A DNA stretch of 26,027 bases from contig CALURE010000004.1 in the NCBI GenBank assembly GCA_944323095.1, forward strand, positions 1-26,027, in the 5' to 3' direction. The DNA is from Candidatus Gastranaerophilales bacterium. GTDB taxonomy: Bacteria > Cyanobacteriota > Vampirovibrionia > Gastranaerophilales > Gastranaerophilaceae. The notes below the pieces were generated by a model. That model searched no databases. It was not told the origin of the DNA and saw only the letters and a list, made by a program, of their open reading frames with translations. How positions within the stretch are numbered: the stretch's first letter is position 1; each line of letters starts with the position of its first letter. Position numbers and translations under genes: made by a program. Below are positions 14,143 to 23,334 of the stretch, piece after piece.

Positions 14143-15297
14143 ATGAAATTTAAGAATTTGACGAGGAAACAATGGGCAGTACTGGTTTTATTGGTCATTA
14201 TTGTTCCGATAATTTATAATAAAGCATCCGGATTTATTTCGGGTATAATTCAGCAGCAGGCAATGAAAATGCCTAAAGAAGTAGAAGTAGGCAGTCCGCA
14301 TATAGAAGAAGTTAATGTTTCGGCTGAGGCAACAGGACGTGTAGAAGCAAAATATTCTATTGATTTAGTTGCACGTGTTCCCGGATTTTTGCTGAAAAAA
14401 TATTTTAAAGAAGGTCAGTTTGTAAAAAAAGGCCAGCTTTTGTTCCAGATAGATCCCCGTGAATATCAGATTGAGGTTAATAATTCTCTTGCTAATGTAA
14501 ATCAATACAGTGCTCTTTTGAAAAATGCACAGCAGGAATTAAACAGGGCAAATGCACTGATAAAAGAAGACTTGATTAGTCGTTCGGATGTGGATCAGAG
14601 TTTAGCTTCCAGAAACCAGAATAAAGCTCTGTATGATGCAGCCCGCCAGCAGCTTGAGCTTGCAAGAGTAAATCTCGGTTATACATCAATAAAATCTCCG
14701 ATTGACGGGAGAATAGGAAAAGTTAATATAACTGAAGGAAATTATGTTACGGCAACATCCGGTCCTCTTGTAAATATTTCAAGTGTAGACCCTGTGTATG
14801 TTTCTTTTAGTCTTAAAAGTGATGATTTCGTAAAACTTTTGAGAGGAAGCAACCGTTTTAAAGATGCGCAGGTAAAAGTTCAATTTAATGACGGAACATG
14901 GTATGACAAAATAGGTACGGTAAATTTTGTAGATAATAAAATAGATAAGGATTCAGGCTCGGTCAGTATGCGTGCAACTTTTGAAAATTCAAAGATGTGG
15001 CTTGTTCCGGGTGATTATATGAAGGTAGAAATAACGGCGCCTAAACTTGTAAAATATATGACAGTTCCGCAATCCTGTACAAAAGGCGATGCTATGAGCG
15101 GATATTACGTCTGGGCAGTAGAAGATAATAAAGCCGTTAAGAAAAATATAAAAGTATCGGATGTAATTGATAATAACTGGATAGTAGAAGGCGGTTTAGA
15201 TTTATCTGATACTATTGTTATATCAGGTATCCAAAATATTGCAGCAGAAGGCCAGAAATTAAAGCCTGTCAAAAAAACGGAAGCAAAAGCACAATAG
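14143..15297 (+). CDS. RND efflux periplasmic adaptor (membrane fusion protein)
   Basis: 384 residues from ATG 14143 (GGAG 6 nt upstream; the ATG three bases earlier is too close). An N-terminal hydrophobic segment (about 12-30) anchors it in the inner membrane. A lipoyl half-motif (VARVPGFLLKKYFKEGQFVKKGQLLF, given here only in part: VPGFL...EGQFVKKG) precedes a coiled-coil hairpin at about 105-175, then the second lipoyl half (SPIDGRIG) and beta-barrel domains. This is the AcrA/MexA plan. It links the pump to the TolC channel encoded downstream. First gene of a three-gene operon; stop is 12 bases before the pump gene. Confidence 0.92.
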   Translation: MKFKNLTRKQWAVLVLLVIIVPIIYNKASGFISGIIQQQAMKMPKEVEVGSPHIEEVNVSAEATGRVEAKYSIDLVARVPGFLLKKYFKEGQFVKKGQLLFQIDPREYQIEVNNSLANVNQYSALLKNAQQELNRANALIKEDLISRSDVDQSLASRNQNKALYDAARQQLELARVNLGYTSIKSPIDGRIGKVNITEGNYVTATSGPLVNISSVDPVYVSFSLKSDDFVKLLRGSNRFKDAQVKVQFNDGTWYDKIGTVNFVDNKIDKDSGSVSMRATFENSKMWLVPGDYMKVEITAPKLVKYMTVPQSCTKGDAMSGYYVWAVEDNKAVKKNIKVSDVIDNNWIVEGGLDLSDTIVISGIQNIAAEGQKLKPVKKTEAKAQ

Positions 15298-15309
15298 CAG
15301 GGTAGTTTA

Positions 15310-18300
15310 ATGAAAAAAATATTTGATAAAGATAAATTGTACTTTTTTATATTAAAACCGAGATTTGCTCTGGTAATATCTGTTTGTATAGTGATTCTGG
15401 GGCTTATATCTCTTTTGAGCTTAAAACAGGAAAGCTATCCTGATGTAACTCCTCCGCAGGTAAGAGTTTCTGCTAATTATCAGGGAGCAAGTGCCGAAGT
15501 TATAGAATCTTCGGTTGCAACAGTTCTGGAAAACAAACTTAACGGTGTTGAAAATATGACTTATATGACTTCAACATCAACTGACGGCAGTTACAGCCTG
15601 ACTATATATTTTAAGGTTGGAACAGATAAAAATATTAACCTGATGAATGTTCAAAATTTAATCCAGAGGGTTCAGTCGCAGCTTCCTGAAGAAGTCCAAA
15701 GAACGGGTGTTACCGCAATAAGCAGATCATCTGGTGCAGGTGCTATCATTTTAACACTTTATCCAGAATCAGGCAACTGGTCGCAGCTGGATTTGACAAA
15801 CTACGGTTCTATATATATAAAAGATGAATTAAAGCGTGTTGAAGGTGTTGCTGATGTAATGGTATTCGGCGGCGGTAATTATTCAATGCGTATCTGGCTT
15901 GATCCTCAAAAAATGGCTGGGCTGCATGTTTCTACAACGGAAGTAAAAAATGCAATAAAAAATCAGAATACACAGGTTGCAACAGGTGCACTCGGTGCGC
16001 TGCCGACTGATGAAGCTCAGGCTTTGCAAATTACATTGAAAACTCCGGGCAGGCTTGATGATGTTAAAGAATTTGAAAATATAATTATCCGTTCAAATAC
16101 TGACGGATCAAATGTTAAAATAAAAGATATTGCCCGTGTTGAATTAGGGGCAGAATCTTATTCAAATCTGGGTCTTGTTAACGGTAAGCCTTCTGCCGTT
16201 GTTGTAATTTCACAGCTTCCCGATGCGAATATTATTAACCTTTCAAAAGCTGTTAAGGCAAAGGTTAATGAGATGAATTCAAGACTTTCTAACGGAATTA
16301 AAATTCTTTATGTTAAAGATGACGCTGATTTTATTCATGAATCAATGAAGGAAGTTGAATTTACTATTCTTTTGACAGGTTTAATTGTTGTAATAATAAT
16401 ATTTTTATTCTTAGGCGACGGTATGGCAACACTTGTACCCTGTGCAACGATTCCGGTTTCGTTAATAGGAACTTTCTTTGCGCTGAAGGCTATGGGGATG
16501 ACAATTAATTTGTTGACGTTATTTGCTCTTGTTCTTGCGGTAGGTGTTGTTGTTGACGATGCCATCGTTGTAATAGAAAATGTTAAACGTCATATTGAAG
16601 AAGGAAAATCTGCGATTATCGCAACCCAGCTTACTATGGAAGAAGTAGGTTTTGCACTTGTTGCCATGGCTCTTGTTTTAATGGCAGTATTTGTCCCTAT
16701 TGTATTTATGACAGGTATGACAGGGGTTATGTATAAACAGTTTGCCGTTTGTATTGCTGTTTCTATTGCAATATCCGCAATATGTGCATTGACATTATCA
16801 CCTGCTATGTGTTCGCATTTTTTAGGACATAAAAAAGAAGAACACGATTATTCAAAAGTTCCTTTTCTTTATCATATTGAAAAAATTAAGGAAAGAATCG
16901 GCAGAAGAACTTCCGGTATCGTTGTAAAATTCAATGAGATTTTTACAAAAGTTGAAGACTTTTATATGGAATATGTGCATAAGTTTGTTTATAACAAAAA
17001 ACTTGTTGCGATATTTTATGCAGGTATAGTTTTACTAACTCTTTTATGCTTTAAAACAATATCTACAGGTTTTATTCCTGATGAGGATCAAGGGGTTTTA
17101 ATTGCAAGTATTACTCTGCCTGATGGTGCATCATTGTCCAGAACCGAAACTGTTGCAAGAAAATTTGTTGATGAAATAAGGGATATTCCGGGTGTTAATC
17201 CTGAAAAGTTGACGGTATTCGGCGGTGACGGTGCGGTAAACTCAGCAAATGTTATCATACAGCTTCTGGATTACAGCGAAAGAAAAATGAACCCTGTAAA
17301 ATGGGTTGTAAAAAAAATAAAAGGTGAACCTACTGATTTGTCACACGTTGCAGTCTTAAATAAAGTGAGGGTCGTTGCCGCAAACACTAAAGAAGCTCAA
17401 ATTCAAGCATTTTCTCCTCCTGCTATTAACGGTATGAGTATGATGGGTGGTTTTGAGTTCCAGATGCTTTCTCAAGGTGAATACACTCCGCAGGAAATGG
17501 AAAGCTGGGCAAATAAACTTGTTGCGGCAGCCAATCAAAATCCAGCATTGTCAAGTGTTAATACAACATTTCAGGCTAATGTTCCCCAGTATATTGTTGA
17601 TATTGATTATGAAAAAGCTCTGGCGCAAAATATTAATCTTGATGAATTATATTCTACCCTTTCATCTATGCTCGGAACATATTATGTAAATGATTTTAAT
17701 AAATATGACAGGGTATTTAAAGTTCAAATGCAGGCGGAAAGTAGATTTAGAGATAAAGCTACGGATTTGTCGGGAATATATGTAAAAAATAATAACGGTG
17801 TTATGGTGCCAATTCTATCTGTTGTAAAACTCAGACAAACCGTGGGCACAGCATCAATTACAAGGTATAACCAGTATAAATCCGTACAAATTCAAGGTCA
17901 GCAGGGGGCAGGTAAAAGTTCCGGCGATGCGATGAATGCTATGGAAGAAGTTGCGAAACAGGTTCTGCCTTCTGATATGAATTATGACTGGTCAGGTACA
18001 TCCGCACAGGAAAGAGAGGCTTCGGGACAAACTTTAATTATTGTAAGTATGGCATTAATTTTCGTGTACCTCTTCCTTGTTGCACTTTATGAAAGTTATA
18101 CAATACCTGTTGCCGTACTTTTAATATCTCCTATTGCAGCTCTCGGTGCGTTAATATTCCAGATGATGATTAACCAGTCATTTGATATTTATTCACAGGT
18201 TGGTATGATTACGTTAATCGGTCTTGCTGCAAAACAGTCAATTTTGATTGTTGAGTTCGCAAAAGAAGAACATGAAAAACACGGGCTTCCGGTAAAAGAA

Positions 18301-18570
18301 GCTGCTATAAAAGCTGCAAGGTTGCGATTCAGGGCAATTATGATGACGGAACTTGCATTTATCATCGGTGTTCTGCCTATGCTTTTTGCGGCAGGCGCTG
18401 GTGCAAATTCCAGAATTTCTGTAGGCTCTACGGTTTTCGGCGGTATGATTGCAGCAGCAACTTTAGGTGCTGTACTGACTCCGGCATTCTATGTTATTGT
18501 TCAGGAATTTGTTGATTTGTTCCCTAAAAAAGAAATTACGGAAAAAGATTTGGAGATTTCGGTTAAATGA
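15310..18570 (+). CDS. RND multidrug efflux pump (HAE1/AcrB family)
   Basis: 1086 residues, close to the ~1040 usual for AcrB-type pumps. A first membrane helix (about 15-33), a large periplasmic porter domain, helices 2-6, a second periplasmic domain and helices 8-12 can be traced. Proton-relay residues are present: Asp416-Asp417 in GVVVDDAIVVIENV and Lys975 in GLAAKQSILIVEFA. The FIPDEDQG motif after helix 7 is conserved. A charged cytoplasmic insert near residues 510-550 (HKKEEHDYSK...) is longer than usual. It exports drugs, bile salts or other amphiphiles using proton antiport; the substrate is not readable from sequence. Its stop overlaps the next gene's start (ATGA). Confidence 0.95.
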   Translation: MKKIFDKDKLYFFILKPRFALVISVCIVILGLISLLSLKQESYPDVTPPQVRVSANYQGASAEVIESSVATVLENKLNGVENMTYMTSTSTDGSYSLTIYFKVGTDKNINLMNVQNLIQRVQSQLPEEVQRTGVTAISRSSGAGAIILTLYPESGNWSQLDLTNYGSIYIKDELKRVEGVADVMVFGGGNYSMRIWLDPQKMAGLHVSTTEVKNAIKNQNTQVATGALGALPTDEAQALQITLKTPGRLDDVKEFENIIIRSNTDGSNVKIKDIARVELGAESYSNLGLVNGKPSAVVVISQLPDANIINLSKAVKAKVNEMNSRLSNGIKILYVKDDADFIHESMKEVEFTILLTGLIVVIIIFLFLGDGMATLVPCATIPVSLIGTFFALKAMGMTINLLTLFALVLAVGVVVDDAIVVIENVKRHIEEGKSAIIATQLTMEEVGFALVAMALVLMAVFVPIVFMTGMTGVMYKQFAVCIAVSIAISAICALTLSPAMCSHFLGHKKEEHDYSKVPFLYHIEKIKERIGRRTSGIVVKFNEIFTKVEDFYMEYVHKFVYNKKLVAIFYAGIVLLTLLCFKTISTGFIPDEDQGVLIASITLPDGASLSRTETVARKFVDEIRDIPGVNPEKLTVFGGDGAVNSANVIIQLLDYSERKMNPVKWVVKKIKGEPTDLSHVAVLNKVRVVAANTKEAQIQAFSPPAINGMSMMGGFEFQMLSQGEYTPQEMESWANKLVAAANQNPALSSVNTTFQANVPQYIVDIDYEKALAQNINLDELYSTLSSMLGTYYVNDFNKYDRVFKVQMQAESRFRDKATDLSGIYVKNNNGVMVPILSVVKLRQTVGTASITRYNQYKSVQIQGQQGAGKSSGDAMNAMEEVAKQVLPSDMNYDWSGTSAQEREASGQTLIIVSMALIFVYLFLVALYESYTIPVAVLLISPIAALGALIFQMMINQSFDIYSQVGMITLIGLAAKQSILIVEFAKEEHEKHGLPVKEAAIKAARLRFRAIMMTELAFIIGVLPMLFAAGAGANSRISVGSTVFGGMIAAATLGAVLTPAFYVIVQEFVDLFPKKEITEKDLEISVK

Positions 18571-20084
18571 AAAAGTTTGTAAATATATGTTTAATATGTT
18601 CAATTCTTTCGATTTCATCAAATGCAGTTTTTGCAAAGGGCTGGTTTGGCAAAAACAAAGCTGACAAAAAAGAGAAAGAAAAAGTTGAGATTGTAAAACC
18701 CGACAATAAAAAAACTAATATTAAACGCGAAATTAAAAAAGATAAAGAAAATGCAATACATAAATGGGAATCTTCTAAAGAAGCAGAGGGAATGTATGAA
18801 ACAAAATTCCCCGTTATCAACAGCCAGATAGAATATTCTGATATGAACGGCGAAGTTACGCTCAGCGACTGTATAAAGCTTGCGATAACCCATCATCCGA
18901 CAATTATGTCTGCTATAAATAATGCTGAAATTTATAAAACAATGATCGGACAGGCCTGGGCAAATTATTTTCCGACTTTGAGCGCAGGTGTCAGCTATTC
19001 CAGAAATGATACGCTTATGACAATGAACAGTTCTTATGCAAGAATGATGTCTCAGAAATATAATATGTATTATATGCCGACATTGTCTGCAAATATGTTA
19101 TTGTTTGATTTTGGTAAAACTAAAGCGACTGCTGACTCTGCAAAAAGGACTTATGAATCCTCAAGATATGATGCTGAAACAAGTATTGAACTTGTTATTT
19201 ATAATGTAAAAGTTGCTTATTACAATCTTGTTTTTGCAGAAATTCAGAAAAAAGTTTATGAAGATACTGTAAAAGATTTTGAGCTTCAGTATAAACAGGC
19301 AAAAGCACAGTATGATATCGGCCGTAAAGCCAAAATTGATGTAACTACTGCTGAATATAACCTCGGTAATGCGAAAGTTAATCTGATTAAGGCCAAAAAT
19401 ACTCTGGAGCTTGCAGCGGCAGAACTTGCTAATGCTGTCGGGATTCCGGAGCTGGAAAATGTTATTTTGAAAGATAAACTTAATTCTAAAGCTTATAATG
19501 TAAATTTTCCGGATTTGCTTAAAACTGCTCAGGCTTCAAGACCTGCCCTTTTAGCTTCAAAAAAACTTATGGATGCTGCAGAATTAAATGTTAGAAGCGC
19601 CAAGCGAGCATTTACTCCTGATGTGTCGGCATTTGGTTCTTATAATCAGGGCGGACGTCAAATTGACAGTGATTACGGTTATCAATTCGGTGTACAATTG
19701 AATTATAATGCCTTAAATCTTATGCTCTTAAAAAAACAGGTTGATCAGGCAAAAGCTTCTTACAAAAAAGCTGTAGCTGATTACGAACAACAGAGACAAA
19801 ATGTTTATTTGGAAGTAAAGAGTGCGTATATTAATCTTTTGAATTCGCATGACAGTATTGATGTTTCAAAACTAGCTCTTCAGCAGGCAAAAGAAAGACA
19901 GTATCAAGCTTTCAGACGTTATCAGGTAGGTCTGGGTGATGCAATTGAATTTAAGGATGCTGAAAATTCTTACCTTAACGCGCAGCTTGATTATTATTCA
20001 AATTTATTGAACTACAATATAAACGCAGCTGAACTTGAACGTGTGATAGGCGCTCCTATTGAAGAATCAGATGTTGATCTGTAA
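18567..20084 (+). CDS. TolC-family outer membrane efflux channel
   Basis: 505 residues. Signal peptide at 1-23 (hydrophobic SILSISSNAVFA, cleavage before Lys-Gly). Residues about 25-75 are a very Lys/Glu-rich linker not found in standard TolC. Two outer membrane efflux repeats follow (about 85-290 and 300-500), each with long coiled-coil helices, and the second contains YQVGLGDAIEFKDAENSYLNA, the usual Y-x-x-G-x-x-x-x-x-E/D-x-x-x-A motif. It provides the outer membrane exit for the pump. ATGA overlap with the pump gene indicates translational coupling. It converges on the hydrolase gene with a 4-base gap. Confidence 0.92.
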   Translation: MKKFVNICLICSILSISSNAVFAKGWFGKNKADKKEKEKVEIVKPDNKKTNIKREIKKDKENAIHKWESSKEAEGMYETKFPVINSQIEYSDMNGEVTLSDCIKLAITHHPTIMSAINNAEIYKTMIGQAWANYFPTLSAGVSYSRNDTLMTMNSSYARMMSQKYNMYYMPTLSANMLLFDFGKTKATADSAKRTYESSRYDAETSIELVIYNVKVAYYNLVFAEIQKKVYEDTVKDFELQYKQAKAQYDIGRKAKIDVTTAEYNLGNAKVNLIKAKNTLELAAAELANAVGIPELENVILKDKLNSKAYNVNFPDLLKTAQASRPALLASKKLMDAAELNVRSAKRAFTPDVSAFGSYNQGGRQIDSDYGYQFGVQLNYNALNLMLLKKQVDQAKASYKKAVADYEQQRQNVYLEVKSAYINLLNSHDSIDVSKLALQQAKERQYQAFRRYQVGLGDAIEFKDAENSYLNAQLDYYSNLLNYNINAAELERVIGAPIEESDVDL

Positions 20085-20088
20085 ATCT

Positions 20089-20973
20089 TTATATTAAATC
20101 TTTCACTCTTGATTTAATGTATTTTTCTGTGCATTCAAGAATTACTGCTGCATATTCTTTGTGTTTGCCGTAAAAAATGTGTGATGCTTCCGGAACTACT
20201 ATTACCCTGTTATTTTCGGGATGTTTGCAGTGTGAATTTATTTTTTCCATAAATCCTTTCGCATCACCATTTGTCAGGCTGTCTTTTTCTCCGATTACAA
20301 AGGAGCCTGTTATTTTAATATTATAGAGCGAATTTGTTTCACCTTCATTACTTATTACAGGGCAGTTTTTAAGATTATAAGCATTGTAAAAATCCAATAC
20401 GCTGTCAGCACACATAGGAGAAAAACCGCCGAAAAGGTATGGAAGAATTTCTCCCCCTCTGCCTTCTGCCTCAAATTTTTGAGCAAGTTTTATGCACTCT
20501 TTTACATCTGGCATTACATTAAACCAGTGTGCTAAATCGACCGGTGCACTGACAATAAAATAATCGACAAAATTGTCAGAAGTATTGCCTAAATAGTTGA
20601 TAATTTTATTTGAGCCGAGAGAGTGCCCTGCAAGAATTATATTTTTAAATCCGAGTTCTTTTGCGTATTTGACGTAACTTTCAACATCTTCAAAAGCAAG
20701 ACTGAAATCGTCATAGACAACCCCTGTATATTTTTGTTTTCCGCTTGAAAAGTCAGAGTATGCAATACAGGAAAAAGCATCCATTGCATGACCTGTTATA
20801 AAAGCAATATTGTTGGCGCTTAATAGTTCTCCTGTGGCTGTCAAAAGATCATTTTGAAACACATTTGAGCAAATGCCGCTCATCATTACAACAACCGTGT
20901 CCATTGTATTATCACCCCATATCGCCCCTTTTAATTCAAGTCCTCTCGGGGTATTTACTCTTATTATTTCCAA
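20089..20973 (-). CDS. Alpha/beta hydrolase, TTG start
   Basis: 294 residues. The nucleophile elbow is AGHSLGS (Ser about residue 118), an acidic residue follows in VIGEKDSLTNG, and the catalytic His is in EASHIFYGKHKE near residue 267. This order is that of serine alpha/beta hydrolases; the long N-terminal part resembles DUF1749-like hydrolases. No signal peptide, so cytoplasmic. The start codon is TTG: AAAGGAG lies 7 nt upstream and there is no better in-frame ATG. It is divergent from the LysR-type gene, which may control it. Substrate unknown. Confidence 0.82.
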   Translation of the reverse strand: MEIIRVNTPRGLELKGAIWGDNTMDTVVVMMSGICSNVFQNDLLTATGELLSANNIAFITGHAMDAFSCIAYSDFSSGKQKYTGVVYDDFSLAFEDVESYVKYAKELGFKNIILAGHSLGSNKIINYLGNTSDNFVDYFIVSAPVDLAHWFNVMPDVKECIKLAQKFEAEGRGGEILPYLFGGFSPMCADSVLDFYNAYNLKNCPVISNEGETNSLYNIKITGSFVIGEKDSLTNGDAKGFMEKINSHCKHPENNRVIVVPEASHIFYGKHKEYAAVILECTEKYIKSRVKDLI

Positions 20974-20995
20974 CTTTTTACTCCTTTGAATTTTT

Positions 20996-21051
20996 ATACT
21001 TATATTGTTTATATTATTGCTGTTTTATATCGAATAGCAAATACTTATATT
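20996..21051. repeat. Direct repeat in the hydrolase-lysR intergenic region
   Basis: ATACTTATATT occurs at 20996-21006 and again at 21041-21051, 45 bases apart. In a divergent LysR control region such repeats may be regulator sites, but AT-rich sequence makes chance a real alternative. Confidence 0.3.
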
Positions 21052-21067
21052 ACATAATAAAAAATAC

Positions 21068-21096
21068 TTGACAGGCATATTTAGAAATTATAATAT
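21068..21096 (+). promoter_or_regulatory. Promoter of the LysR-type gene
   Basis: TTGACA (21068-21073) followed by ATTATAATAT; TAATAT (21091-21096) gives a 17-bp spacer, TATAAT (21089-21094) gives 15. A strong AAGGAGG precedes the ATG at 21115. Confidence 0.55.
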
Positions 21097-21114
21097 TTTT
21101 TATAAGGAGGTTGT

Positions 21115-22026
21115 ATGGAATTCAGGGTTTTGCGTTATTTTCTCACTGTTGCCAGAGAAGGTACCATTACAGGAGCTGCAAATTCTTTGCATCTGACGCA
21201 GCCTACTCTGTCACGTCAGCTTATGGATCTGGAAAAAGAACTCGGGCAAAAACTTCTTGTGCGCGGAAAATATAAAGTTACTCTTACACCCGAAGGGATG
21301 ATGCTCAGAAAGCGTGCTGAAGAAATAGTTTCTCTTGTAGAAAAAACACAAGAAGAATTTAGTTCTATAAATGACATAATCGGCGGTGATATTTATATAG
21401 GATGCGGTGAAACAGATTCAATGAAATACATTGCAGAAGTTATAAAAGATATACGAATGGAATATCCTCAAATAAAATTTCATATTTATAGCGGGAACGC
21501 AGAAGATGTTATTGAAAAACTTGATAAAGGTTTGATAGATTTTGGTGTTTTAATACAGCCTATTGATTTATCAAAATATGATAATATAACACTTCCGGAA
21601 AAAGATTTGTGGGGTGTTATTGTGCGGAAGGACAGCCCTCTTGCAAAAAAAGAAAAAATTATGCTGGATGATTTAAAATCCGTTCCTGTTATAGCATCTA
21701 GACAAATGTCTGAAAAGTATTCAGGTCAAAGCGGATTTTTGGACTGGTTTGGCAGTGAATTTAAAAATTTGAATATAGCTGCGACTTATAATCTTGTGTA
21801 TAATGCTGCAATTATGGTCAGAGCAGGTATTGGATGTGCAGTTACTCTTGATAAACTTGTAAATACTACCGGAGAGAGTGAATTATGCTTCATACCGCTC
21901 AGCCCGAAGCTGGAATCGGGACTTGATATTGTCTGGAAAAAACATCAGATATTTTCTCCGGCTGCAAAGTTGTTTTTGGAAAGACTGTATCAAAAGTTTA
22001 ATTTAAATATTCAATCACTTGACTGA
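21115..22026 (+). CDS. LysR-type transcriptional regulator
   Basis: 303 residues. The N-terminal winged helix-turn-helix (1-60) reads MEFRVLRYFLTVAREGTITG AA then LTQPTLSRQLMDLEKELG, a textbook LysR DNA-binding domain. Residues about 90-295 form the periplasmic-binding-like effector domain. It has a strong Shine-Dalgarno (AAGGAGG). The genes likely under its control are the divergent alpha/beta hydrolase and the flavodoxin 55 bases downstream; LysR-flavodoxin pairs are common in gut anaerobes. A perfect 7-3-7 palindrome overlaps its stop codon. Ligand unknown. Confidence 0.92.
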   Translation: MEFRVLRYFLTVAREGTITGAANSLHLTQPTLSRQLMDLEKELGQKLLVRGKYKVTLTPEGMMLRKRAEEIVSLVEKTQEEFSSINDIIGGDIYIGCGETDSMKYIAEVIKDIRMEYPQIKFHIYSGNAEDVIEKLDKGLIDFGVLIQPIDLSKYDNITLPEKDLWGVIVRKDSPLAKKEKIMLDDLKSVPVIASRQMSEKYSGQSGFLDWFGSEFKNLNIAATYNLVYNAAIMVRAGIGCAVTLDKLVNTTGESELCFIPLSPKLESGLDIVWKKHQIFSPAAKLFLERLYQKFNLNIQSLD

Positions 22027-22049
22027 TAGTTGCTATCAGGTTTTATAAT
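22023..22049 (+). promoter_or_regulatory. Palindrome and -10 between lysR and flavodoxin
   Basis: CTGATAG-TTG-CTATCAG (22023-22039) is perfect and overlaps the lysR stop. TTGACT (22019-22024) and TATAAT (22044-22049) would make a promoter with a long 19-bp spacer, with the palindrome inside it. Equally, the hairpin followed by GTTTTAT could be a weak terminator for lysR. Confidence 0.4.
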
Positions 22050-22081
22050 ATCAATGTATTTTATAAAGGTATGGGTAAACT

Positions 22082-22654
22082 ATGAAAAATTTTGCGTTAA
22101 TAATTGCTGGAATTCTGGTCATCGCCGCAGCTGCAGGATATTTATTCTTAAATCAAATGAGTATAGGAAAGGAGATTGATATGAGTGATAAAAAAGTTTT
22201 GATAGCTTACTATTCTTATTCAGGAAATACTAAAAAAGTTGCTGAAAAAATTCAAAACATAACAAAGGGCGATATATTTGAAATAGTTCCTAAAAAAGTG
22301 TACTCAAAAAATTATGATGAAGTTGTAGCACTTGCACAGGAAGAAAAACAAAAGGATATAAAACCTGAACTTGTCGACAACGGAAACGTAAAAGATTATG
22401 ATATAATATTTGTGGGAACCCCTGTCTGGTGGTACACAATGGCTTCTCCTGTCAGAACATTTTTGAGTAAAAATGATTTTGCAGGCAAGACAATTGTTCC
22501 TTTCTGTACACACGGGGGAGGCGGAGCAGCATCAACTTATGCTGATGTGCAGAAATCAGCGCCCGGTGCAAAAGTAACAGAAGGCTACACATCTTATGAA
22601 AATTCCGCAAAAGATTCTGAAATTCAAGATTGGATAAATAAATTAGAATTATAA
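22082..22654 (+). CDS. Flavodoxin with optional N-terminal membrane anchor (two starts)
   Basis: 190 residues from ATG 22082. Residues 1-24 are a hydrophobic anchor (ALIIAGILVIAAAAGYLFL). The flavodoxin domain begins at about residue 38 (VLIAYYSYSGNTKKVAEKI, the FMN phosphate loop), with GTPVWWYTMASPVRTF as the isoalloxazine-binding loop. It carries electrons as FMN in place of ferredoxin or serves as a quinone-type reductase. An internal ATG at 22181 has AAGGAG 6 nt upstream, a far better ribosome site than the first start, so a soluble 157-residue form is likely as well or instead. It follows the LysR-type gene and ends at a strong terminator. Confidence 0.88.
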   Translation: MKNFALIIAGILVIAAAAGYLFLNQMSIGKEIDMSDKKVLIAYYSYSGNTKKVAEKIQNITKGDIFEIVPKKVYSKNYDEVVALAQEEKQKDIKPELVDNGNVKDYDIIFVGTPVWWYTMASPVRTFLSKNDFAGKTIVPFCTHGGGGAASTYADVQKSAPGAKVTEGYTSYENSAKDSEIQDWINKLEL

Positions 22655-22687
22655 AAAGCAAATTTGCAGGGGATTTATAATGTAAAG

Positions 22688-22724
22688 AAAAAAAGAGACA
22701 GATTTTTGGTCTGTCTCTTTTTTT
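22688..22724. terminator. Bidirectional intrinsic terminator
   Basis: Perfect 15-bp arms (22688-22702, 22710-22724) with A-tract before, loop TTTTTGG, and T-tract after. It serves the flavodoxin gene and the convergent Hsp20 gene. Confidence 0.9.
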
Positions 22725-22739
22725 TCAATGCTAAATGCT

Positions 22740-23195
22740 TTATTTTACGGTTAATTTCTTTTTAGCTTCTTTATCTGCATATTTTTTAGGTGCATGGATT
22801 TTTAATACACCGTGTTCAAGTTTAGCATCTGTTTTGTCAACATCAATTTCTTCCGGAAAATAAACAGTTCTAGAAAATTCACCGTACCTGAATTCTGATT
22901 TTTTGTAAGCTTTATCATCTTCTGTTTTTTCTTCTTCTTTTTTAGCATTAATTACAATATAATTTTTGTCAATGTCGATATCCAGATCTTCTTTTTTTAC
23001 ACCCGGCAATTCTGCTTTTACTTCGTAATCTCTGCCTTTGTCACTCATTTCTACAGGCATTGAAAATTTATCCATTTCTTCCCAGTAAGCTGCTTCCGGG
23101 AAGTAGCTGTCAAAATGTCTGTTTAATAAAGAGCTGATTTCGTCATTTACAGTTCTTATAAAATTTTCCGGAGCTTTTCTAACTAAAAATTTCAT
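22740..23195 (-). CDS. Hsp20 / alpha-crystallin small heat shock protein
   Basis: 151 residues. The alpha-crystallin domain spans about residues 45-135: a VEMSDKGRDYEVKAELPGVKKEDLD opening (cited in part), RYGEFSRTVYFPEEID in the middle and LEHGVLKIHAPKK near the end, all standard Hsp20 motifs. The C-terminal I-x-I anchor is replaced by a loose LTV. It is an ATP-independent holdase that keeps unfolding proteins soluble. The start is ATG 23195 with AAAGGA about 10 nt upstream; a GTG at 23204 is too near that site. No CIRCE element was found upstream. Confidence 0.93.
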   Translation of the reverse strand: MKFLVRKAPENFIRTVNDEISSLLNRHFDSYFPEAAYWEEMDKFSMPVEMSDKGRDYEVKAELPGVKKEDLDIDIDKNYIVINAKKEEEKTEDDKAYKKSEFRYGEFSRTVYFPEEIDVDKTDAKLEHGVLKIHAPKKYADKEAKKKLTVK

Positions 23196-23275
23196 AAATA
23201 ACACTTCCTTTCAATTACCTTTATCGTCTACATTTATATTATTACTCTGTTTTGAAAGAAACCTGTTTTTATTAA

Positions 23276-23301
23276 CCAAAAATTAACAATTAATTTTTTG
23301 G
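23276..23301. repeat. AT-rich hairpin upstream of the Hsp20 gene
   Basis: CCAAAAATTAA and TTAATTTTTTGG pair across a short loop with one bulged T. Position suggests a weak terminator for an upstream transcript or a regulatory fold; nothing decides between them. Confidence 0.35.
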
Positions 23302-23334
23302 CTAATACAAAACTTTGTACTAAACAACTTTACC

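Noticed and set aside
23205..23275. CIRCE or similar heat-shock operator upstream of the Hsp20 gene
   Set aside because: No TTAGCACTC/GAGTGCTAA inverted repeat or ROSE-like element could be found by eye.
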